From NCBI GenBank assembly GCA_035711385.1, contig DASTCG010000126.1, positions 1 through 28,153 on the forward strand: 28,153 bases of DNA, in the 5' to 3' direction. Shown in pieces: positions 14,742 through 21,793 of this stretch (the stretch's first letter is position 1; every line of letters begins with the position of its first letter). A program made the translations under genes and the position numbers. The stretch comes from JACDAN01 sp035711385. GTDB taxonomy: Bacteria; Actinomycetota; Thermoleophilia; Gaiellales; Gaiellaceae. The notes under the pieces are model-generated. The model was not told the DNA's origin and searched no databases. It saw only the letters and a program-made list of their open reading frames with translations.

Positions 14742-15383
14742 ATGGAGGTCTTGCTTGCGTTTGCCGCAGCGCTGCTGGCGTTCCGCCTCTCCGGCCGCCT
14801 CGCGGCGCGCTGGCGGGCGCGCCGGGCCCCGCAGCTGCTCGCGTGGTCGGCGTCCCTCGCCGCCTTCGCAGTCGCGGCCGCCGCGCTGGCCTGGGGATCC
14901 GCCGCCGGCTGGACCGACGCCGACTTCCGCGTCTACTACCTCTTCGGCGGCCTCCTGACCGCCCCGCTCCTCGGTGCGGGCTCACTGCTCCTGATCGGAC
15001 GGCGCTGGGTCGTGCCGATCGTGCTCGTCTACATCGGTCTCGCCACGGGCGCGACGATCGCGGAGCCGCTGACCATGCCGGTCTCCGGCGACGAGATTCC
15101 CGTCGCGCAGGACCACCTCGACTACGTCCCTCTGCGAGTCCTCGCGCTCGCGGCGAACGTAGCCGGCACGGCCGCCGTCGTGGGGGTCGCGCTCGCCTCG
15201 ATCAGGCGGCGTCCACTCGGGATGGCGCTGATCCTGGCGGGGGTGGCCGTTGCCGCCGCGGGCAGCGCGGTTGCGGGCCTCGGAGTTGCGCAAACCTCGG
15301 CGTTTCTTGCGATTTCGTCTCTCCTCCTTTACGGAGGTTTTACGATTTCCAGCGGAAATCGGCAGACTTCGTTGCCTGGCTAG
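14742..15383 (+). CDS. Hypothetical polytopic membrane protein (about 6-7 TM)
   Basis: A 213-aa hydrophobic protein that I cannot assign to a named family. It has about six or seven transmembrane stretches: starting with MEVLLAFAAALLAFRLSG, then around 30-52, 62-85, 90-108, 130-155 and 160-200, with short charged loops such as RLAARWRARRAPQ. The loop EPLTMPVSGDEIPVAQDHLDYVPLR (about 107-131) is the main non-membrane part. ATG 14742 is chosen because a TACCCT -10 lies 7 bases upstream; the frame stays open further upstream, but that would run into the divergent acylase gene. The last codons run through two small hairpins in a locally A/T-richer stretch. Confidence 0.72.
   Translation: MEVLLAFAAALLAFRLSGRLAARWRARRAPQLLAWSASLAAFAVAAAALAWGSAAGWTDADFRVYYLFGGLLTAPLLGAGSLLLIGRRWVVPIVLVYIGLATGATIAEPLTMPVSGDEIPVAQDHLDYVPLRVLALAANVAGTAAVVGVALASIRRRPLGMALILAGVAVAAAGSAVAGLGVAQTSAFLAISSLLLYGGFTISSGNRQTSLPG
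15323..15361 (+). repeat. Two tandem hairpins at the 3' end of the membrane protein gene
   Basis: CCTCC-TTTAC-GGAGG (15323-15337) is followed by TTTTA, and CGATTTCC-AGC-GGAAATCG (15343-15361) is a perfect 8-bp stem. The first resembles a weak intrinsic terminator but lies before the stop codon at 15381. The stretch 15295-15365 is clearly less GC-rich than its surroundings. Confidence 0.45.
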
Positions 15384-15530
15384 GCACGCGCTTCTGCTAT
15401 CAATAGCCCCCGGCCGGCGGCGGAAATCCGCACGGCACCGGAAACCGACGGAGCGGATCGGCTCCGGACGCGCGCTGCGGCAACAGTTGCGCGCCCGGAC
15501 CCGAGCTCCAGATGAACGGGGGTTCGATTC

Positions 15531-16082
15531 GTGCGCAGACAACTCGTTGGCCTGCTCGTCCTCGCCGCATTGCTCTTCGGAGTCGCAGCCGCCACCGTCC
15601 CACAGGGACGCGCGTCGGACCAGGCGCGTGCGATGCCGGACGGGAAGGCCATGGTTCGCACGATCCAGCGCTATCAGCGGGCAACCTGGCGCTGGCAGCG
15701 GCTGATGGGCGTACGCCGGACGCCAAGCCTTCGCCGGTACCTCCGCACACGGGACATCACGTACAAGCGGCACGTCCTCCAGCAGTGGCGAAGGCGGGCG
15801 ATCCGCGCCAGGCACCGGGCGCACAACCCGCCGCACGAGGCGGCCTGGCGCTGCCTCCAGCGGCACGAAGGCCGCTGGGACGACCGCTGGGATCCGTACT
15901 GGGGCGGGTTGCAGATGGACCGGAGCTTCATGCAGCACTACGCGCCACGGCACCTCCTGCGTCGAGGTTGGGCGCACACCTGGACGCCCATCGAGCAGAT
16001 GTGGGTCGCCGAGCGCGCCCTACGCGCCGGCCGCGGGTTCTACCCCTGGCCGAACACGGCACGACTCTGCGGCCTGCTGTAG
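15531..16082 (+). CDS. Secreted Rpf-like transglycosylase (resuscitation-promoting factor domain)
   Basis: A 183-aa exported protein. It has a signal peptide or N-terminal anchor (RRQLVGLLVLAALLFGVAAA, 2-21), a basic, Trp-rich linker (about 40-100) and a C-terminal Rpf/lysozyme-like transglycosylase domain (about 104-183). The domain reads AWRCLQRHEGRWDD with probable catalytic Glu113, YWGGLQMDRSFM, GWAHTWTPIEQMWVAERAL and GFYPWPNTARLCGL, all typical of the family. It presumably cleaves peptidoglycan glycan strands during growth or exit from dormancy. The start is GTG at 15531, giving the signal peptide. The 147-bp upstream gap contains a GCTAT-CA-ATAGC palindrome (15396-15407) but no recognisable promoter or riboswitch. 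Confidence 0.9.
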   Translation: MRRQLVGLLVLAALLFGVAAATVPQGRASDQARAMPDGKAMVRTIQRYQRATWRWQRLMGVRRTPSLRRYLRTRDITYKRHVLQQWRRRAIRARHRAHNPPHEAAWRCLQRHEGRWDDRWDPYWGGLQMDRSFMQHYAPRHLLRRGWAHTWTPIEQMWVAERALRAGRGFYPWPNTARLCGLL

Positions 16083-16087
16083 TCGCA

Positions 16088-16093
16088 TATGCT
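16088..16093 (+). promoter_or_regulatory. Putative -10 element (TATGCT) of the small basic protein gene
   Basis: TATGCT ends 7 bases before ATG 16101. It also overlaps the upstream in-frame ATG at 16089, which argues that 16101 is the real start. Confidence 0.45.
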
Positions 16094-16100
16094 CGCCCGC

Positions 16101-16226
16101 ATGGGACGCGGCAGCAGGCCCAAGGTTCGCTGGGCGAGGGATCGCCAGCGCAAGAAGAAGTCGCGCGAGAAGCGGGCGCAGGCGCAGGCCGAGGGAACCT
16201 CCCGCCGACGTCGGTCGGGCTCCTAA
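16101..16226 (+). CDS. Small highly basic protein (41 aa)
   Basis: The 41-aa product begins MGRGSRPKVRWARDRQRKKK and ends RRRRSGS. About half of its residues are Lys or Arg, and it has no hydrophobic core. Such composition fits a nucleic-acid or ribosome-associated peptide, but I do not recognise the family. Support for it being real comes from a -10 element at leaderless distance, its position 18 bp after the Rpf-like gene in the same direction, and its TAA stop overlapping the gatB stop in the convergent arrangement CTAA (16223-16226). It could be wrongly predicted, since basic frames arise easily in GC-rich DNA. Confidence 0.55.
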   Translation: MGRGSRPKVRWARDRQRKKKSREKRAQAQAEGTSRRRRSGS

Positions 16227-17623
16227 GCGCTCAGCTTCTCCCGCAGGAGCTCGTTCACGACCTTTGGATCGGCCTTGCCGCCCGTCTCCTTCATCACCTG
16301 GCCGACGAAGAAGCCGAGCAGTCCCTCCTTGCCTCCGCGGTACGACTCGACCTGCCCCGGGTTCGCCGCGAGGATCCGATCGACGATCGGCTCGAGCTCC
16401 GACGTCTCCGCGACGAGCCCGTCGCCGAGGTACGCGTCCGCTGAGAATCCCGTGTCGCCGCTCTTCGCGAGGGCCTCGAGAAACCGGTCGCGCGGGATCC
16501 GCGAGCGCGCCTCGATCAGCTTCCCGAGCTCCGCGGCGTCCGCGGCCGCCGGATCGGCTCCCGAGGCGGCGAACTGGTTCATGAGGACGTTTGCAACGGC
16601 ACGCCGGTCGCCCGGCACCTGCTCGTAGAGCCGGTCCCGCCCGCTCGTGACGAGATCGGCTGCCGTCGCATGCTCGAGCTCGGCGCCCAGTCGAGCGATC
16701 CGATGCCCGGGCAGCTCCGGAAGCTCCGAGCGCATGCGCTCGACGAGCTCCGCGGGCGGCTCGATCGGGACGAGGTCCGGCTCGGGGAAGTAGCGGTAGT
16801 CCTGCGCTTCCTCCTTCGAGCGGAGCGGCGGCGCCGACTCCTTGCCCGGGTCGAAATGGAGCGTCTCCAGCTCGACCTCGCCGCCCGACTCGTACACCGT
16901 GATCTGGCGGTCGACCTCACGCTCGATCGCCCTGGCGGCGAATGCGAACGAGTTCAGGTTCTTCAGCTCGGTTCTCGTCCGCAGCTCGTCGGAGCCGTGC
17001 GGCCGCACGGAGACGTTGACATCGAAGCGCAGCGAGCCCTTCTCCATCTCCGCGTCCGAGATCCCGAGCTCGACCACCGTCTGCCGAAGGAGCTGGAGGA
17101 AACGGCGGGCCTCCTCCGCCGAGTGGAGGTCCGGCCGCGTGACGATCTCGACGAGCGGCGTGCCGGCGCGGTTGAAGTCGACGAGCGTCGCGCTGGCTCC
17201 CGCGATCCGCCCCTCGGCGCTCCCGAGGTGGACGTTCTTGGCGGCGTCCTCTTCGAGGTGCGCGCGGACGATTCCGACCTCGGTGTCGCCGTCCTCCCCG
17301 GGCAAGACCAGCCGGCCGTCCACGCAGAGCGGCTCGTCGTACTGGGAGATCTGGTAGCCCTTGGGATTGTCGGGGTAGAAGTAGTTCTTCCGGTGGAAGA
17401 CCGCGTGCTCGGCGATCCGGCAGTCGAGCGACAGGCCGAGCTTGATCGTCCAGGCGATCGCCTGCTCGTTCGGCACCGGCAGCGACCCGGGGTGCGCGAG
17501 GCAGACCGGGCACGTGCGGCTGTTCTCCGGCTCGGAGTAGGTCACCTCGCAGCGGCAGAACATCTTTGTCCGCGTCTTCAGGTGGATGTGGATCTCGAGG
17601 CCGATGACCGGCTCCCAGCTCAT
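16223..17623 (-). CDS. gatB: Aspartyl/glutamyl-tRNA(Asn/Gln) amidotransferase subunit B
   Basis: Subunit B of the GatCAB complex. It binds mischarged Asp-tRNA-Asn or Glu-tRNA-Gln, phosphorylates the side chain with ATP and lets ammonia from GatA form Asn or Gln. The 466-aa product starts SWEPVIGLEIHIHLKTRTKMFC. It has the four zinc cysteines (MFCRC and TCPVC), YFYPDNPKGYQISQYDEPLC, VDFNRAGTPLVEIVT and DVNVSVRP, plus the C-terminal tRNA-contacting YqeY-like tail. ATG 17623 is chosen because it overlaps the gatA stop (ATGA), has an upstream GGAGG, and gives the canonical N-terminus. Last gene of gatC-gatA-gatB. Confidence 0.97.
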   Translation of the reverse strand: MSWEPVIGLEIHIHLKTRTKMFCRCEVTYSEPENSRTCPVCLAHPGSLPVPNEQAIAWTIKLGLSLDCRIAEHAVFHRKNYFYPDNPKGYQISQYDEPLCVDGRLVLPGEDGDTEVGIVRAHLEEDAAKNVHLGSAEGRIAGASATLVDFNRAGTPLVEIVTRPDLHSAEEARRFLQLLRQTVVELGISDAEMEKGSLRFDVNVSVRPHGSDELRTRTELKNLNSFAFAARAIEREVDRQITVYESGGEVELETLHFDPGKESAPPLRSKEEAQDYRYFPEPDLVPIEPPAELVERMRSELPELPGHRIARLGAELEHATAADLVTSGRDRLYEQVPGDRRAVANVLMNQFAASGADPAAADAAELGKLIEARSRIPRDRFLEALAKSGDTGFSADAYLGDGLVAETSELEPIVDRILAANPGQVESYRGGKEGLLGFFVGQVMKETGGKADPKVVNELLREKLSA

Positions 17624-19029
17624 CGGAGCCTCCCGGGGACGGCGTCGAAGCCGATCGCCCGCTCGAGCGCGTGCCCGGTGCGGAAGAGCGTGTTCTCCGA
17701 GAACTGCGGGCCGATCAGCTGGAAACCGACCGGCAGACCGTCGGAGAGGCCGCACGGGATCGACAGCCCGGGCAGGCCGGCCATGTTCGACGGGATCGTG
17801 AGCACGTCGGAGAGGTACATCGCCAGCGGGTTCTCGGCCTTCTCGCCGAGCCTGAAGGCGACGGTCGGTGACGTCGGGCTGACGAGGACGTCGAAGCGCT
17901 GGAAGGCGGCGGCGTGCTCTTGCGCGATCACCGTTCGGACCTTCTGGGCCTGGCCGTAGTACGCCTCGTAGTAGCCGGCCGAGAGCGCGTAGGCGCCGAG
18001 CATGATCCGGCGCTTCGGCTCGTCGCCGAAGCCCGCATCCCTCGTCTTCTCGTACATCTCGCGGACGTCGGCGCCGCCGACACGGAGGCCGTAGCGAACA
18101 CCGTCGTAGCGCGCGAGGTTGGACGAAGCCTCGGCCGGAGCGACGAGGTAGTAGCAGGCGAGCCCGTAGTCGACCGATCGCGGGAGGCTCGTCTCCCCCA
18201 CCTCCGCACCGAGCTCGCGGCAGACCTCGATCGTGCGGTCGACGGCGTCCTTGACCCCGGGTTCGATTCCCTCGGCCTCGTTCAGCTCGTGCGGGACGCC
18301 GATCCTGAGGCCCTTCAGGTCTTCGGCCTCGGGGATCTCGACCGGGCGGGGAAGCTCGACGGTCGTCGTGTCGCAGTCGTCGCGCCCCGCGATGATCCGG
18401 TAGAGGAGCGCGTTGTCGCGCACCGTCTTCGTCATCGGCCCGATCTGGTCAAGGCTGGACGCGAAGGCGACGATCCCGTACCGCGAGACGGTTCCGTACG
18501 TCGGCCGCAGGCCGACGATCCCGCACAACGACGCCGGCTGCTTGACCGAGCCGCCGGTGTCGGAACCGAGCGCCCACGGCGCAAGTCCGGCGGCCACGGC
18601 GGCGGCGGACCCGCCCGACGAGCCGCCGGGTACGCGCTCGGGATCCCAGGGGTTGCGTGTCGGCCCGAAGCCGGAGTTCTCGGTCGACGAGCCCATCGCG
18701 AACTCGTCCATGTTGGTCTTGCCGAGCAGCGGCAGACCTGCGTCGCGGCAACGCGCGGCGACCGTGGAGTCGAAGACGGGGACGTAGCCCGAGAGGATCT
18801 TCGACCCCGCCGTCGTCTCGACCCCTTTCGTCGAGATGAGATCCTTGAACGCGATCGGGACTCCCTCGCCGTCGGGCTCGTCGACCGTCCGCAGGTACGC
18901 GTTCAGCTCGCCGTCGCGGTCCGCGATCGCCTCGAGGTACGCGGCATGCAGCTCGGCGCCGGAGGCCTCGCGGCGCTCGATCAGGCCTGTCGCGCCCTCG
19001 GCGGTCAGCGTGAGGGTTTCGACGGTCAT
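17620..19029 (-). CDS. gatA: Aspartyl/glutamyl-tRNA amidotransferase subunit A
   Basis: Glutaminase subunit of GatCAB, an amidase-signature protein that releases ammonia from glutamine. The 469-aa product keeps the whole Ser-cisSer-Lys triad. Lys62 is in AFKDL, Ser137 in PGGSSGGSAAAVA and Ser161 in SDTGGSVKQPAS, with the same spacing as characterised GatA proteins. The segment CGIVGLRPTYGTVSRYG follows. The start is ATG at 19029, overlapping the gatC stop as ATGA; the frame is open further upstream but encodes nothing GatA-like there. It overlaps gatB by four bases. Presence of GatCAB suggests that Asn-tRNA and/or Gln-tRNA are made indirectly in this organism. Confidence 0.97.
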   Translation of the reverse strand: MTVETLTLTAEGATGLIERREASGAELHAAYLEAIADRDGELNAYLRTVDEPDGEGVPIAFKDLISTKGVETTAGSKILSGYVPVFDSTVAARCRDAGLPLLGKTNMDEFAMGSSTENSGFGPTRNPWDPERVPGGSSGGSAAAVAAGLAPWALGSDTGGSVKQPASLCGIVGLRPTYGTVSRYGIVAFASSLDQIGPMTKTVRDNALLYRIIAGRDDCDTTTVELPRPVEIPEAEDLKGLRIGVPHELNEAEGIEPGVKDAVDRTIEVCRELGAEVGETSLPRSVDYGLACYYLVAPAEASSNLARYDGVRYGLRVGGADVREMYEKTRDAGFGDEPKRRIMLGAYALSAGYYEAYYGQAQKVRTVIAQEHAAAFQRFDVLVSPTSPTVAFRLGEKAENPLAMYLSDVLTIPSNMAGLPGLSIPCGLSDGLPVGFQLIGPQFSENTLFRTGHALERAIGFDAVPGRLR

Positions 19030-19307
19030 GCAGGTGGCACCTCGAAGAAGCCGGCGTGGCGGTCCGGTGCGTTCAGGAGCGCCTCGTCCACCGGGAGCGA
19101 CGGCCGCGGCTCGTCCTCGGCCCAGACGTTGACGACGTCGAGCGGGTGCGCCGTCGGCTCGACGTCGGTCAGGTCGAGCTCTGACACCTTCGCGACCGCC
19201 TCGAGGATCGCGCTGAGTTGCTCCGTGAACCGCTCGACCTCGTCGTCGGTCAGCTCGAGGCGCGCGAGGCGGGCGACGTGAAGAACTTCGTCTCTGCTGA
19301 TTGCCAT
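19026..19307 (-). CDS. gatC: Aspartyl/glutamyl-tRNA amidotransferase subunit C
   Basis: Small scaffold subunit (93 aa) that wraps around GatA and holds GatB. The N-terminal helix pair ISRDEVLHVARLARLELTDDE and FTEQLSAILE, the DVEPTAHPL segment and the C-terminal PDRHAGFFEVP are diagnostic. The start is ATG at 19307. There is no good Shine-Dalgarno (CGGATCA precedes the ATG) and no obvious TANNNT element, so the operon promoter is not located. It lies 117 bp downstream of cspA, with a strong terminator between, so gatCAB probably has its own promoter in 19308-19370. Confidence 0.95.
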   Translation of the reverse strand: MAISRDEVLHVARLARLELTDDEVERFTEQLSAILEAVAKVSELDLTDVEPTAHPLDVVNVWAEDEPRPSLPVDEALLNAPDRHAGFFEVPPA

Positions 19308-19368
19308 TGATCCGAAGCGTCAGGTGTGAGTTGGCGGAGCCAGACTGAAAGTCTCGCACCGCGTCCCG

Positions 19369-19401
19369 CAAAGAAGAACGCGGGCCTCTCGGCCCGCGTT
19401 C
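19369..19401 (-). terminator. Intrinsic terminator after cspA
   Basis: On the minus strand GAACGCGGGCC-GAGA-GGCCCGCGTTC forms a perfect 11-bp stem with a stable GNRA-type tetraloop (stem 19401-19376), followed by TTCTTTG. It lies 24 bp after the cspA stop. Confidence 0.88.
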
Positions 19402-19424
19402 GACGACGAAAACGAGAGGGGTCT

Positions 19425-19625
19425 CTAGATCGTCTGGACGTTCGAGGCCTGTAGGCCCTTGTCGCCCTGGACGACCTCGAACTGCACCCGCTGACCCTCG
19501 GTCAGTGAGCGGTAGCCCTCTGCCTGGATCGCCGAGTGATGGACGAAGACGTCGTCGCCGTCCTCCCGCTCGATGAACCCGTACCCCTTCTCGTTCGAAA
19601 ACCACTTCACGGTGCCCTCAGGCAA
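19425..19625 (-). CDS. cspA: Cold shock domain protein (CspA family)
   Basis: A 66-aa single cold-shock domain, an RNA/ssDNA-binding OB-fold acting as RNA chaperone. RNP1 is KGYGFI (13-18) and RNP2 is VFVHH (26-30); the protein opens PEGTVKWFSNEKGYGFI, so the domain is complete. The start is taken as TTG at 19625, because GGAGG lies five bases upstream and the family N-terminus begins there; a TTG five codons upstream would place the Shine-Dalgarno inside the gene. The leader is about 60-70 nt if TAAGGT (19700-19695), overlapping the folD stop, is the -10. A strong terminator follows. Confidence 0.96.
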   Translation of the reverse strand: MPEGTVKWFSNEKGYGFIEREDGDDVFVHHSAIQAEGYRSLTEGQRVQFEVVQGDKGLQASNVQTI

Positions 19626-19694
19626 TCGTTCCTCCTTCAACTACGAACGACGGCCCGGGCACCGAGCCGCCGAACAACAGCACCAACGGTCGGG

Positions 19695-19700
19695 ACCTTA
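19695..19700 (-). promoter_or_regulatory. Possible cspA -10 element (TAAGGT)
   Basis: TAAGGT overlaps the folD TAA stop. It would give a 5' UTR of about 60 nt for cspA, which carries a normal Shine-Dalgarno. No clear -35 is seen. Confidence 0.35.
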
Positions 19701-20531
19701 GCAGCGCCTGCGACGAGCGGCTTCGACGGTGTTGCGGAGCAGCGAGGCGATCGTCATCGGGCCGACGCCTCCGGGAACGGGGGTGATCAGGCCGGCGACC
19801 TCCGAAGCGGCCGGATCGACGTCGCCGCGCAGGCCCTCGTCGGTCCGGTTCATGCCGACGTCCACGACCGCCGCGCCCGGCCTGACCATGTCGGGTGTGA
19901 CCACGCCGGCACGGCCCACGGCCACGACGAGGACGTCCGCCTCGCGCGTGACCGCGCCGAGGTCGCGCGTGCGCGAGTGGCAGATCGTGACCGTCGCGTT
20001 CGCAGCGAGGAGCAGCAGCGACATCGGCTTGCCGACGATCAGGCTGCGGCCGACGACGACCGCGCGCGCGCCCTCCAGCTGGACCTCGTACTCCTCCAGC
20101 AGGCGCATGATCCCGAGCGGCGTCGCCGGGACGAACGACGGCTCGCCCGTGTAGAGGCGCGCCGCGCTCTCCGGGTGGAAGGCGTCGACGTCCTTCGCCG
20201 GATCGAGATGCCGAACGGCGCCCTCCTCGTCGAGGTGCGCCGGAATGGGCGACTGGATGAGGATCCCGTCGATCGCGTCGTCGGCGTTGAGCTCGGCCAC
20301 GAGTGCTTCGAGCTCCTCCTGGCTCGTGTCCGGGGGCAGCCGCTTGTCGACCGAGTGGATACCGGCCTCCTTCGCGGCCTCGTGCTTGCGGCGGATGTAG
20401 ATGTCCGACGCCGGGTCGTCGCCGACGAGGATCGTCGCGAGGCCGACGTGGCCGAACCGGCGCACTTCCTCGCCGATCTCGGCCCGAAGTCGCTCGGCCA
20501 GCGCCTTCCCGTCCATGAGCCGTGCCGCCAC
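19698..20531 (-). CDS. folD: Bifunctional methylene-THF dehydrogenase/cyclohydrolase
   Basis: One-carbon metabolism enzyme of 277 aa that interconverts 5,10-methylene-, methenyl- and 10-formyl-tetrahydrofolate with NADP+. Visible are the catalytic Tyr45 and Lys49 (YIRRK), the GILIQSPIPAH segment, the dinucleotide-binding VVVGRSLIVGKPMSLLLL and the C-terminal signature PVPGGVGPMTIASLL. The usual KDVDGFHP reads KDVDAFHP here. The start is GTG at 20531. A TAACCT -10 (20544-20539) lies 7 bases upstream with no Shine-Dalgarno, and it is the mirror half of a palindrome shared with the divergent HMGR gene. An internal ATG (codon 6) is an alternative start. Confidence 0.96.
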   Translation of the reverse strand: MAARLMDGKALAERLRAEIGEEVRRFGHVGLATILVGDDPASDIYIRRKHEAAKEAGIHSVDKRLPPDTSQEELEALVAELNADDAIDGILIQSPIPAHLDEEGAVRHLDPAKDVDAFHPESAARLYTGEPSFVPATPLGIMRLLEEYEVQLEGARAVVVGRSLIVGKPMSLLLLAANATVTICHSRTRDLGAVTREADVLVVAVGRAGVVTPDMVRPGAAVVDVGMNRTDEGLRGDVDPAASEVAGLITPVPGGVGPMTIASLLRNTVEAARRRRC

Positions 20532-20538
20532 GACGCCG

Positions 20539-20548
20539 AGGTTAACCT
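20539..20548. promoter_or_regulatory. Palindromic shared -10 (AGGTTAACCT) for folD and HMGR
   Basis: The perfect 10-bp palindrome gives TAACCT on both strands. On plus the hexamer (20543-20548) ends 6 bases before the HMGR GTG at 20555. On minus (20544-20539) it ends 7 bases before the folD GTG at 20531. Only 23 bp separate the two start codons. Both mRNAs would be leaderless or nearly so. Confidence 0.6.
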
Positions 20549-20554
20549 GCTGCC

Positions 20555-21769
20555 GTGGAGCTGCGCCGCTGGCCTCGCAAGAACGACCCGGCCTCGATCA
20601 AGGCGCGGCAGGAGGCGCTCGACGGCCGCGTCGACCCCGAGGTCTTCGACCGCGACCTGTCTCCCTGGGCGAAGGCGCAGGAGGCCCTGACCGGCGTGTC
20701 CGTGATCCCGACGGCCGTGATCGGGCCGCTGCCGATCTCCCTCGGCGACTACGAGCTGACCGAGCCGGAGGGCGCCGTGGTCCCACGCGGGCGCTCGACA
20801 GAGGACGTGTTCGTGCCGCTCGCGCACACCGAGGGCTCGATGTCCGACTCCCTGTTCCGGGGGGCCCGGGCGGCGGCGGAGTCCGGCGGTTTCAGAACAT
20901 ACGTGCTCCAGGACAGAATCACCCGAGCTTCCTGCTTCGTCTGCAAGTCGGCGGGCGAGGCGCTGGCGCTCGCCGCCTGGATCGAGGGCGAGGTCGAGGA
21001 AATGCGGGCCTGGATCGCGGCGCTTGACGATCCGTCCGTCTCGCGGCACGCCAAGCTCCGCGAGGTGAAGACCCACGTCGTCGGCCCGATGTGTCACGTC
21101 CTCTGGCGCTGGACGACCGGCGACGCGGTCGGGGCGAACATGATGACCCGCAACTCGTACTTCCTGAACATGGGCTATGTGATGGAGCGGGCGCCGATGA
21201 AGCCTGACCGCGCGCTCCTCGAGTCGAACATGGGCGGCGACAAGAAGCCGTCCTACGAGTACTTCCAGGGCGGCCACGGGAAGACGGTCATCGCGGAGAC
21301 GACGCTGACCGAGGACGCGGTCCGGCGGGTTCTGCGTACGACCGTCGACGATCTGCTCGAGCTCTCGTGGGTGGGGACGCACGGCGCCGTCGCCTCGGGG
21401 ATGCAGTCCGTCGCATTCACGCCGGCGACGGCGATTGCCGCGATCTTCGCCGCGACCGGTCAGGACCTCGGCATGGTGGGCACGAGCTCGATGTGCCACG
21501 GGACCGGTCGGCGGGTGGACGACGGTCTGCACGTTTCGCTCCGGCTCCCCGGCCTCGAGGTGAGCACCGTCGGTGGCGGGACGACGCTTCCCTACGCGCG
21601 CTCCTGGCTCGCGCTCATGGACTGCGCCGGCCCCGGCAAGGTCTATCGCTTCGCGCAGATCGTCGCCGCCGCGACGCTCGCACTCGAGATCTCGGCCTCG
21701 GCCTCCATGGCCACGGCCGGCTCGGCGAACTTCTTCAAAGCGCACTTCGAGCGCGGCGGGATGCGCTGA
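20555..21769 (+). CDS. HMG-CoA reductase family protein (class I-like, divergent)
   Basis: A 404-aa protein of the hydroxymethylglutaryl-CoA reductase fold, which makes mevalonate from HMG-CoA with NADPH in the mevalonate pathway. All four catalytic residues seem present: Glu93 in AHTEGS, Lys230 in GGDKKPS, Asp304 in ATGQDLG and His397 in FFKAHFERGG. The cofactor loop TTGDAVGANM (188-196 region) and STVGGGTTLP match the family signatures. Elsewhere it departs from ordinary bacterial enzymes: the KNLAGSAMAGS stretch reads WVGTHGAVASG. There is no N-terminal membrane domain. No other mevalonate gene is in the window, so a different acyl-CoA substrate is possible. Start GTG 20555 is six bases after a -10 element. 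Confidence 0.85.
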   Translation: MELRRWPRKNDPASIKARQEALDGRVDPEVFDRDLSPWAKAQEALTGVSVIPTAVIGPLPISLGDYELTEPEGAVVPRGRSTEDVFVPLAHTEGSMSDSLFRGARAAAESGGFRTYVLQDRITRASCFVCKSAGEALALAAWIEGEVEEMRAWIAALDDPSVSRHAKLREVKTHVVGPMCHVLWRWTTGDAVGANMMTRNSYFLNMGYVMERAPMKPDRALLESNMGGDKKPSYEYFQGGHGKTVIAETTLTEDAVRRVLRTTVDDLLELSWVGTHGAVASGMQSVAFTPATAIAAIFAATGQDLGMVGTSSMCHGTGRRVDDGLHVSLRLPGLEVSTVGGGTTLPYARSWLALMDCAGPGKVYRFAQIVAAATLALEISASASMATAGSANFFKAHFERGGMR

Positions 21770-21793
21770 CCCGATCGTGCCGCCGCGCCAGGC

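Noticed and set aside
15384..15530. Cyclic di-AMP (ydaO-type) riboswitch upstream of the Rpf-like gene
   Set aside because: Such switches precede rpf genes in other actinobacteria, but I could not match the conserved core elements here.
17624..19605. Extended N-termini of gatB (to 17755) and gatA (to 19605)
   Set aside because: Conserved family starts and ATGA overlaps fix 17623 and 19029. The extensions lie over the neighbouring gat genes and, for gatA, run into cspA, and have no domain.
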